A DNA stretch of 64,000 nucleotides from the NCBI GenBank assembly GCA_015227615.1, contig JAALGZ010000040.1, positions 1 to 64,000 on the forward strand, given 5' to 3'. The stretch comes from Labyrinthula sp. Ha (taxonomy: Eukaryota; Sar; Bigyra; Labyrinthulida; Labyrinthulaceae). Under the pieces are notes generated by a model. It saw nothing but the letters and a program-made list of their open reading frames with translations. It searched no databases and was not told the DNA's origin. Shown in pieces: positions 32,469-42,693 of this stretch. Every line of letters begins with the position of its first letter. Within the stretch, counting starts at the first letter, position 1. Both the position numbers and the translations under genes were made by a program.

Positions 32469-35400
32469 ATGGAGATACCACAAGAAGGCTTCATTGGCGT
32501 GTTACCTTGGGAGCTAACGTTAGGAAGAGTTATCAAGTTTACTTTATACATTCTGTTTAACGGTATGCCATAGCATTGATTTTCATTTTAACGGTTTGTA
32601 CATGGATGAAAATGAAACAAAACAGAGAGAATATTTAAGAAAACTAATCAAAGGTCTATCGAATGAAGAAAAGGAATCAATAGAATTATTAAGTAAAAAG
32701 CTTATAGATGAAAAATATATTATTTATTCTACGAACCATATTCGACGAAGCCTACACTCATTGCTTTCTTTGTTTCAGCTCTCTTCAAATGTTTTTCCGC
32801 TGCTTATAGTTTCTGCTACGATTCTAAAACTTCAATGGGCAATCGATATTGAAAAATACTTCCCTTTTCTAGATGTATCAGATGTTCAAGTCATAAACTC
32901 GAAAGGTGAAGAAATTGATCAAGAAGCAAGAATCGTTCTAATTGACTCTTACTGGTTTTCACGGATGCAAGAAAAATTACTAAAATTTGAGCCTGGATTT
33001 GTACTCGTGGATCAGATTAAGAGAGGGCTTGATGTTAATGTTAATTTTGGAAGAATTATCGCTTCTGTCTGTACCAGTTCGAAAGCTCTTTTTCTTCGTA
33101 GTAATTTTCAGTTGTGTTCTCCAAAGGAAGTTTTCTTATTATTCCATTGCACTCTAAGCGATAATACCTGGGCTCAACTTGTTCCAAACTATTTTTCACT
33201 TCATGAAGATTTGTTGCAGATTCTCAAGTTGGAGTCTTCAGCATGTTTGGGAATGTTAGCACGCGATTTTGGTGCGTGTGTTGATAGATTGTCGCATATT
33301 AAATCTGTTTCCTATGAAGATGGTTTACGCCGATTAGACATCAAAATGTTGAATCTTTTTCTTAGCTGTATTTCAAATTTTTTAACATTCTTGTTCAACT
33401 GTTTGAAAAGTAGAATAAAACTTGTTGGAGATGGAGTTCTAAGTATGCTTGAAACTATGCATAGTTTATTGGAAAGTAAAAGGAGTGAAACAAACAGACA
33501 ATATCTCATTGCTGTTGCTTTACAATTTAAAAGAAATTTAATTTCCATGAAGCTTTCTTCAGAATCAACATTTGAGTACCTAATACTCGCATATAAAGCA
33601 CATAGGTTCTTTCGAATCTATTCTAATCCAGAAGCTATAATTGTGAGACATAGAAAGGAGGTGGTAAGATATTATAAATATATTGGGTTTAAAAAGTCTT
33701 TGCTGGATTATCTATTTTCTTCGGCAGAAAATAATCTTGTTAAGGGCCCAAAATTAAACACTGGTTGTCGTTGTGTTGTAAGAATAGATTTATTCAAGGC
33801 AAAAGATCTTTCAGCCGCAACTGCTTCTGAAGTTGAAAAAAGTATGAATGTTGAATATATGGATGAAGAAGTATCGAAGAAGTCCTCGCTTAGAGAAAAG
33901 GTCTCGTTTTCTAATCTTGCTGAGGATTTAAAATGCTTTGGGAAAAATAAACAGCACGCCGTAGCAAAATACACGAAGCACCTGCTATACGCAGAAGAAA
34001 TTGCTAAGAAATTTATCATCATCTGCAGGAGGGTTAGCACGGTTTCTTATTTATCTAATTTTTTGCAAAGAAGAAGAGGCGGAGATCCAGATAAAGAAGG
34101 ATTTAGTATATTCTCATATGAAACTATTACTGCAAAAACTCTCAGAGCAGATAAATTGGATATTATTCAAAGTTTTAAGAACAAGAAGTCTCCTCGGGTA
34201 TTAATAACGACATATTTCTCTGACGTCGTTAATATTTTAAGAGGGAATTTCACAATTGTATTTGCAGAATTGATGCTTTCCAAGACCTTAAGGCTTGGTG
34301 CAGAAAGTATTGTAGAAGGTTTTAAGGATTCTAGGCTTGTATATTTAGTCGCGAAGAACTCTATAGAAGAAGTAGCATGGAATTATATTAAACAAGCCCT
34401 TCAGACACCGAGCAAGAAAAGCTGGTGCAATATAAAAAACACTGAAATCAGGGAGAACATCGATTTTGTTGACTTAGGCCATTTCCTACGTCTAAGCCAA
34501 CATTTTGAAAATCAACTTTATTTTCGGATCAACCCATACACTGGCAGAATTCATCTATATAGTGGGCACGCACCCTTGGGGATGAACTTAAGTGTAGGAG
34601 AGCTCACAGAAAAAGTACGGAATTTCTCTGCTCCTCTCAATTCAAACGCTGCATGGCTTACTTGCCTTTGTTGTTTCTTATCAGAATGGTGCTCATTCTC
34701 CGTTCAGGAAAGGCAAACGTTGGCCATTAGTGGAGAGTATCTCTGTGTCCCTTTAAGTAACCACTTGTTTCGGCTTTCAACCACACATATGAAGTATAAC
34801 CTGTTTGAAACTTATCAGCGGCACCTACCCTCTAGTTTACAGGTACATCAATCTGCTCATCAGAGACATGGAGGCAAATATTTTGTATCTCAAATTAGTA
34901 GAAACAATGAAAAAGCGCGGTATTTTGGTATCAGAGAGCAGGGGTTCGTTGTCACGGAAGGAAAGACAGTATTTCTTTGCATCTTTTGTGGCGTTCAATT
35001 GAGATGCACGGAAAAAAGTTTATCTTGCAAAGATCAGCTGTTTTGCACCGGGTCATCGTGTTTTCGAGCTTGGAGATTAAAGTGCTTCAAGTCAGAATCA
35101 AGAGTGATGTTACGTGAAAGGGATAAAGGAATATGTGCCTTATGTAAACTTGATACTTTAGCCATGAAGAGAAGAGTAGAAAGTATCACACCAGGTTCCG
35201 TTGCAAGGCAAGAGGCCTTGTTTTGTAGCGGGCATGGCAAAGCATTTTCTGTGTATTGTCGGCATCTTTGCGGAGATACTAAATTTCGGATTCACTGGAG
35301 TGAGACTCAAGCTAAGATACTGTCAAAGAACCAATTAAAGAATATAATTGACTCTGAAAGTATAAAGGAATCGTGGTTGTGGCAAGCTGATCATGTTGAT

Positions 35401-35688
35401 GCGGTTCAGTTGGGTGGTTCGACCATTGCTAAAAACTTTCAAACCCTTTGTACTTGTTGCCACGTATATTTTCAGCATATTTTTTATATTTAGAAACTAA
35501 AAACTAAGCAGGACCTAACTCGCATGAAGAAGAAACGTAAATCAACTGTTTTGACCACGTCAGGAAATGCCGAAAGTCAAGAAATCAATCAGGAGTTACG
35601 ATGTGCACCCTGTAGAAAGATATTTACTTCCTTGGAAATGCGGAATAGGCATAAACTTATTTGCCCTAGCTACAGTATCTCAACCTAG
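32469..35688 (+). CDS. ZRANB3/SMARCAL1-like protein: eroded SNF2 ATPase, intact HNH nuclease, C2HC finger
   Basis: The main exon is open to 35463; a 30-nt GT-AG intron (35464-35493) leads to 35494-35688, completing CHKLKTKQDL of the HNH domain and adding a C2HC finger (CAPC, 12 residues, HKLIC). From ATG 32602 this gives 1018 residues. Removing 32563-32593 would extend it to ATG 32469 (1052 residues). SNF2 landmarks are recognisable but mutated: FPLLIVSATILKLQWAIDIE is motif Ia; the DESH position reads VDQI; the SGTP position reads RSNF; the motif VI region reads LGAESIVEGFK where the family has QAEDRxHRIGQ; no Walker A GKT is present. VFAEL is kept. The C-terminal HNH domain is well preserved (CALC..., WQADHVDAVQLGGS, NFQTLCTCCH), as in human ZRANB3, which cuts fork-like DNA. 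Prediction: an HNH endonuclease tethered to a non-motor SNF2 scaffold. Confidence 0.8.
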
Positions 35689-37312
35689 AGTAACTGGATA
35701 AAGTCAGGATAGAAAAATAATGGTATTGGACTCTAGGAGAATGTTGAATTTTCGTGCTCTTAGATCCGCCGAGACCAGTTTTCCCACCTGCAGAGTCTCA
35801 GTCCTTTCAGGTAGCAATGGTTAGCACTATGCGCTAAGATCTTGTGAAAGGGTTAGTATACCATGTAATGCACTTGGATGTTCGAGTTATATACTGTTTA
35901 GCGAAAGTGTAAGAGCTTTCAACCGCGACGAGACTGTAAGAGTTATTTTTTCTTTGTGTAGCTTTCCGTCTTGCAGTATTTATTACACAAGAAACACAAA
36001 AATGTTTGAGTTCTTATTAATTTTAATCTAGAGGCTTAAATACATTTCACATCAGTTCTATTACATTTTTTAATATTGCTCCGCGACCATGCAGAGCATA
36101 TTGCAGCAAACATAATATGTTCCATTCGGCTGAGTATAGCAGTCATGTGGTGCTATTTGGTACCAGCAGAACCTGGAAACGAAATTTTAATTCATTTACC
36201 GGGTACAATTAATTTATTCCTCGTAGAAAAGTAGCGTTTATAGAAGAAAGTTTCATTCACTTGCGGGTTAGTTTTCTCATGATTGAAGGAGACCCTTCGA
36301 TCTTCTTGTTTCTACTAGAATATAAGTGCTGATGATGGTCATAACTCTTCTCATATAGAATTGAAGAATAACATTTTATTCTGTTTGATTACCTAAGCCA
36401 ACTTTTGTCAACTGCTGTATAGTTAGAAAACTCTAACTTTCCAGCATTAAGCCGTAACTTTCTTTTTCTCTTAGTATTCATGAAATACCTTCTTTGAATA
36501 AGAAAGAACATTGTGTTGGCAAACACTACTTTCCTCGAACAATGTATAAGAGAAAAATAAGGAAACCTGCACCTCCTTTAAGAATTTCTGAACTGTATGC
36601 CAAAGTAAAAAATTGGTTAATTTGCTGGAGCTTCGGCGTTTCTCACATGGCAACAATTAAGTGGACGCAGTATTCCGAATAACACCTCCATGAGAAAAGT
36701 ATAAGCTACAAGTAACAGTAATCTTAAGCTCGTAGCTTCATATAAAGTAATAATATTTTAAATTTCCTTGCTTTCGCCGATGAGTAAACTCATGATTTCT
36801 TTTCATCGGGGTTTCTTTCAAATGGACATTCGCGGTTTCGATTACTTAACCTTCGTTACGTTTTATTTTAGACGAAATGTCGAGGGCTCAGAGAAACCAT
36901 CTCATTGTGCATTTTTTCTTTTTGATACTTTCAATCGCTATATATACCAATTTTCATTATTTCGGTTATTAAAGTTTAAGAGCACTTTCTTTTCTACTCC
37001 TGTTACATTTTGGAACACTTTTGAATATCTACCAAATCAGTCCGAACTATGTGTAAAACAATTTTGATTATGATATCAGAATATATAGTATGTTAACTTC
37101 CCCAAAATCAAAGAATGCTTTATGGGCCTAAAAGTACCGTTTAATATATGAGAAGTTAAGAAAAGGGTCGGACATTTTCATGCTTGGATTTTAATCTACG
37201 ATGTCTCTAGCAGGGCATAACCTAGAAATGTAGTTAATTTGCGGATATTAATGTTCTATTTTCCCGACTACAAAAAGAATAAATTTGGTCTAACTGTTTT
37301 CGCTGGAGAGAG
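35689..37312. other. Spacer
   Basis: No gene recognised. A frame at about 36770-37064 has roughly 99 codons and a slightly less AT-rich composition but no motif. A pair of weak Pol III box-like sequences at about 35813-35890 was examined and rejected. Confidence 0.45.
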
Positions 37313-38242
37313 ATGTATTCTAGAACATGTGGAGCTAATTCAGAAACCACTGAGTTAGGCGAATATCTAAGCAAGTTCACTGTGGATGATGTTATACTAA
37401 ATAGGTTGAAATACCCTTTTACTAGGGAGAACTTTCGGTCCTTTCTGAAAGAAAGAGTTGCAACCGAGAATTTAGAGTTTATAGAAGAAGTTGAGAAACT
37501 TATCCCTAAGCCATCGAGAAGCACCTGGAAGTTAGCCAATCTACCTTCTATAAGCTCAAGAAAAAATATAGAGGCTCAAAGCACAGTACTAAGTGATTTA
37601 CAACTCTCCTCTGTTGTGGATGACTTCATTGTCCCAGGATCACCCCGGGAAATTAATATTTCAGCAAAACTAAGAAATTCAGTATTAGACATGGCTCGCG
37701 ACCAGGGTGAAAAAAAGGTTGATATCACTCTTTTCGACGACTGTGTAGATGAAGTTAAAAATTTACTTCAGCTGGGCCATTTGACTGAGTTCTTACACAC
37801 GGTTTCAACAAGAAATACAAACAAGAAGGAATGCAGAAAGAGAAGAAACAGCTCACTTCTTATGCTTACATTATTCTTTTTATCTACATTTTCAGTATTT
37901 TCTTTATTGCTTCTTGAGAATGATACAATTGAAGAAATTCATCTTGAGCTTCGACTAATCCCTTGTATTTTTTTCATGTTTGCGATACAAGAATTATACG
38001 CTTGGAAATATGGATTTTGTCCTATGCTTGCAGCCAAAGGTGCGGCAATGAAAGTTGATGACAAGAAGAATGGATACAAGTTAATTTTTTGCTGTGAAAG
38101 ATCTGATGATCGAAGAGTTAAGGATGAAGTAGTTAGTAGATATAGCAGGAAGCACGCAGCGAAGGTTTTTATTTGGATAGTAATGCTAACCATGTTTGTT
38201 GGATGTTTGTTACTATTGATCCCTCCTACTCCCTTGATTTAG
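37313..38242 (+). CDS. RGS-domain protein with three transmembrane helices (Rax1-like)
   Basis: 309 residues from ATG 37313, no intron. Residues 28-165 form an RGS fold: YPFTRENFRSFLKERVATEN is helix alpha3-4 (F-x-x-F-L..E-N-x-x-F), and FDDCVDEVKNLLQLGHLTEF is the final helix pair; an acidic-basic loop is inserted between. Three hydrophobic segments follow at about 180-201, 214-230 and 285-303, with a soluble KYGFCPMLAAKGAAM loop after the second. RGS followed by C-terminal membrane helices is the architecture of fungal Rax1 (bud-site selection) and related protist proteins. RGS domains usually accelerate GTP hydrolysis by G-alpha, but Rax1-type domains may only be structural. No G-protein gene is in the window. 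Confidence 0.8.
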   Translation: MYSRTCGANSETTELGEYLSKFTVDDVILNRLKYPFTRENFRSFLKERVATENLEFIEEVEKLIPKPSRSTWKLANLPSISSRKNIEAQSTVLSDLQLSSVVDDFIVPGSPREINISAKLRNSVLDMARDQGEKKVDITLFDDCVDEVKNLLQLGHLTEFLHTVSTRNTNKKECRKRRNSSLLMLTLFFLSTFSVFSLLLLENDTIEEIHLELRLIPCIFFMFAIQELYAWKYGFCPMLAAKGAAMKVDDKKNGYKLIFCCERSDDRRVKDEVVSRYSRKHAAKVFIWIVMLTMFVGCLLLLIPPTPLI

Positions 38243-38815
38243 GGGGTATATTTTGTAAAGAAGAAAAGTTGGATATCAACTTTAGTAACTTTGAAAATAT
38301 CTTTAGCTCCTTTATAGGAAAGTTGCTTCTGCTAATTTATTAAAGGTTAGATATATATCCAGCTTTAAACAAGAGGATAAATTATGTTCGAAGAGTTCTA
38401 CAAAGTCAACACAGAAAACATACAGAATTAATTCTCAAGCAAATGAGAACTCATAAGTAAATGACCTCTTCTAACCTAAGATAACCAGTTGATAAAAACA
38501 ATAAATACCCATGTGCACAAAAAATATTTCACCAATAATAAAAACTGGTGAAGGTCTGGCACAACAACTCCACTCTCAAGCTCATTAAGAGAAATTTCAC
38601 CACTCTCCACTTGACCTATATTATGTGGCTCACTTAAAAGAGAAGAACTTTTCTCCTAGTCAAGCTGCTGTTTCACACATCTTTTAACAATTTGGCAGCA
38701 AGAAGCTGAAACGAAAACGCATTCTACATTACAACATTTTCTTTTTTACGAGGTTCCATCATGTAGATCTTTGAACCCCTATATCAACAGCAGTATTCTG
38801 GACTACCAATTCTAG

Positions 38816-39060
38816 TTATTTCTGCTCCTTATGTTCCTCATGCATAGGAATAGTGGAGCAACTATTCATAAAACTAGCAGTCAGAGCAGAATTCTGGTTT
38901 AGCTTGACTGAAAGATACTTAAACACGTAAGTACTCGGAATAGCTAGATGTTCCAAAGTCTTGCATTCCTTGTATACATCCTGGAATATTAACCAATCCA
39001 GTGTTTCTTGCTCCACCTCAACTCCAACTTCTTTTCAAAATCCCTTATATCTGTGAGTTC
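38816..39060 (-). pseudogene. LRR-like remnant
   Basis: Two overlapping minus-strand frames read as coding-like. The downstream one, DWLIFQDVYKECKTLEHLAI, has the Leu/Cys spacing of ribonuclease-inhibitor-type repeats and resembles in pattern the fragment at 29.3 kb (VLFKIILQYKELKYLKI). Neither has a start codon or a complete domain. Confidence 0.3.
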
Positions 39061-42000
39061 CTTTTACAGATTCTTTTTCCATATGAACACATTGAGCTGT
39101 TATTTTGTTGGTCTTAATCTTATAGAGGATAGTACTTTGAATATTCTATATATCTTCTCAATAACCAACTATGCTTTCTTCCATGGAGAGTATATTGGTC
39201 CAAGTCTTTTATATACCAACCTTAGTGAGACACAGTACATGTAATTCTTTGTTTTGATTGAAGATATGAATTTAATTTAAAAAACAGAACTTTATACAAG
39301 AAGTTGTCCAATATTGTTACATTTGGTGTGCGAATGAACAACGTAAAATAACATAACTTCTCGCTCTTACCAGACAGATACCAAGCAATCGAGTGCACGA
39401 CAACCTTATTACTGCCCGTTTACAATTTAAATCGATGTTTTATCTACTCAGGATGAAACTTCAAGTGATCAGATGTTCTACATCAAGGCGTATACACTAA
39501 CCAGATAGTTACACCAATAAATTGATGCGATTCAAGCTTACTTCTCTGAGCAACCAGTCGATTCGAAGTATATACTCAAAGGAGGCAATGTAATGAATAG
39601 AAAATATGTTCCTGGAACCTTGAAAGGTCTATATGAATACTTGGGTTCATTCCTAAGTCGCTTGCTCGTAATAATCTTAACTTCTTATTTTCTTTATGAC
39701 TAAAAGTTAGCATTTGCCCTTTTGTGACAATCTGTATCTACATTCTCCTGTTATTAGTTTCGTTTTGCTTTGATTATTTAAAATGTTATTATAGCTACTT
39801 GATAATATTTTAATTATTGATAACTGATAAATGACAACCGTTAGATCTTACACAATTAATATACACAATACACAAGAATGTTACATTACCGAACATTTGG
39901 TATACCTCTACATAATTCTTCTTTGCTAATATATGAGCCCCGGGAGCAACAAATCGTAAAACTTGAAAATCTCAAGAACTACAACGCGTCAGAATAAATT
40001 ACCTATAAAATTCTGAAGCTGTCTTCAGTCATTCTTATGTTGCCTGCTCAAATATATGCATCTTCATACGGATCATTATTATGTTGACACACCGTAGTCT
40101 CAGCTTAAGAACTCTGACTTGATCAAAATAACACAATGAATGCAATAACATTACACTCAAATAAACAAGTTCTTGCATAGCAAATAACCATCAGCAATAT
40201 GACAGAACCAATATTTGAGCTACCATATGTAGCTGTGGTTGTTCTTAAACAAAAATGACGAAAGAGCCCTTACCAAATAAATTCATTGGTTCTAAACATA
40301 AAAATGAGATAAATGGCGTTAACAACGTATCGTGCAAGATGAGAAAAAACTTAAAGGAAGTACCTTAAGCACCTATTCTTAAATGCCACAACTGAATCCC
40401 CTTACCAAGAAACAGCTTAATTCCATTGAAAAATATACCTTATATAGCATAGCAAAGAAATCGTTGCGCATTGTCTAAATAAAACTTTTTGTTCATAAAG
40501 CATAGAAACAGCTATTGGAACTAAAGATAAACCTATGAAATACATAGCAAATATTGTAGCCTGTTACTAAGCTAGGTCTCAGACTTAAAGCGCTTCTAAC
40601 CAATTAGTTTTCCGGTTAGTTTTCTCTTTCCCTCTTGAGAATTTAATCTAAGTCTAGGAACATAGTCTTCATCTTCTAAATAGAACCTGAAAAAAAAGGA
40701 ACAAAGACTTCGACAACTTGGTTTCTGAGGCAATTCTAATTTTCTGTGTTTCAATTCTACATGAAAGACATATCACATTACAACTACTATTCTACCTGAA
40801 CTTAATCCTACAAATTTTCTTCTAAATAGAAGCACCTGAAAGACTTGTTCTCATTGAGTTGGTTCTAATATTACACAAAGTATTCAGAAATCGCAGAAGC
40901 CTCATCCAAGTGTGATCTGTCCTTCCAACTGGTCCCGAGCACCTTTCATTACGTGAGGTTAAGCTAATCTTTACTCTAAGTTCTCTTAGAATTTTCTTCA
41001 TGCGGGCGGTTCCTCTGCATTTGATTTGGTGAAGCCCTTAGTTGCATACAATAGTAGTGCTTAATAAGAGCTTTTGGATTGACAATCTGAGATACGTCTT
41101 ATTATTTTCACCATGTTGCTGTATTGTAGAAAGCATTAATTGCACCATTTAATGTCTTAGGTAATTATGCTGAGGTAGATCTAATTAAGGCGACACAATA
41201 AATTTCATTTATCTCGAACAAATATATCAGAACTATGAACGATTCAGGACCCCCCAAAAAACGTATATTTGACTTGTTTAGTGACTTGAAAATACTTGAA
41301 TCTGATCATAGGTGCAAAATCGAGATCCGTAAAATAAAAAATAAAATTGTGTACAACATGGTTCCCATTCGGCAAACTATAGGGAAAAAATAAGGTGACA
41401 AAATATTATGACCTAATTATACAATACAAAACATAGTCAATGAACTTAACATATTTTATGCTCCTATTGGTAACGAAATATTTTAGCTAGTTCCCATAGT
41501 TAAGAACAGAATACATAGTATGGATGTCTTTTACAAACTGGACATGTTTAAGCCCATAAAACTGTATCGCTTCCATAATCTCCTTGTTTTCTTCTGTAGT
41601 TTTTTATTTGTAGTTGGATTATGTAGATTTCGTTGAAAAGAAACTTGTTCTTACTAAACCTACTTAAGTAAGAATATAGAAGGTAGAACCATTAGGTACT
41701 GTCAAGAGTTGAACAACTCCAGTTTTGTTTAAAAGGTAGGGTTGCGTATTTTTAATTCCCTGGAGGCGTTGTTATTTTTTTTATTCGCTGATACTTTGTT
41801 GATGAGAAGTATTATGCTGTTTGTGCCTACACTATGTTGGGGTTTCTGGATAATTTCTTTGAGAAGGCCGTACTTTGGCCAAAACTTTTGTGTCCTATAA
41901 CTTCTGAATTTTATTGTGCATCTTATATGAATTTTTTGTTTTGGTAAATCACTTTAGCAATTCTCTGGATCGATATTTTTCCATAATTTAGCTTTCATAA

Positions 42001-42542
42001 CATATAAGAGGGGTCCAGGAAGTGAGCAATAAATGTTTATTTCAATATCTTCTTCCACACTTCCTCGCTTGATAAGAAAGCTGTATTTTTAAATTTTCTG
42101 TAGCTTTCTCTGTCTCAATCATTATTGAACTCGTGTTAACACCAAAAGCTGCACATTGATCTTGGACATTCGTAGCAATAACAATACTTTGAACAAATTC
42201 TTCAGCAAAAGCAATAGATATAACTCAAGGCAGCACCATTTCTGTGCAAGCACTTTACTTAATTGAAAATTTATCAAGACTCTAAGACATCTTCGTAACC
42301 TATTGTATATTATACAGAAGAGATAAACTTTTTAACATACCTGTCATAGTTTAATGACCATTTCCTTCGCTTATAGTATTAGCCCGTATCAAGACTAATT
42401 TTTATATTAATCAGAATGATTTCTCACTTATATTGTTAAGATAAACTCTCAATACTTCTAAGATTATAACATCTAATACAGCATTTTCCCACCCACCCTT
42501 TTGTTGTTTGGGCACGTGAGCTGAATAATTTCTTAAATGATT

Positions 42543-42573
42543 TGATTGGATAGATTTTCATTCTATCCAATCA
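42543..42573. promoter_or_regulatory. Perfect palindrome of paired CCAAT boxes upstream of the GltD-like gene
   Basis: GATTGGATAGA (42544-42554) and TCTATCCAATC (42562-42572) are perfect reverse complements around a 7-nt loop; one more flanking pair also matches. It lies about 120 bp before ATG 42694 and places an ATTGG and a CCAAT box facing each other, similar in type to the motifs before the GST gene. It could bind an NF-Y-like factor or form a hairpin in RNA. Confidence 0.55.
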
Positions 42574-42693
42574 GAAATAGTGACGACGAGCAAGAAAATT
42601 GCACAGACGAAGAAATATAAAGAAATATCCACAGAATTCTCTTTTTCATCTAGATATTAAGGAAAGATCAATTGCTCATAGTAGATTATAGTG

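Larger units (their letters stand above)
38243..42693. other. Gene-poor spacer
   Basis: About 4.4 kb. One coding-like remnant lies on the minus strand at 38816-39016 (about 67 codons, LDWLIFQDVYKECKTLEHLA, an LRR-like pattern) with a second frame just upstream (DIRDFEKKLELRWSKKHW at about 39010-39050). Otherwise nothing I can support except the promoter palindrome at its right end. Confidence 0.5.

Noticed and set aside
35521-35688. A separate 54-residue zinc-finger ORF starting at ATG 35524
   Set aside because: It is the last exon of the ZRANB3-like gene: a 30-nt GT-AG intron ends at 35493 and completes the HNH motif CCHK.
35805-35895. tRNA-like A-box and B-box
   Set aside because: TAGCAATGGTTAGC and GTTCGAGTT resemble the boxes, but the stems do not pair and the D-arm is too short.
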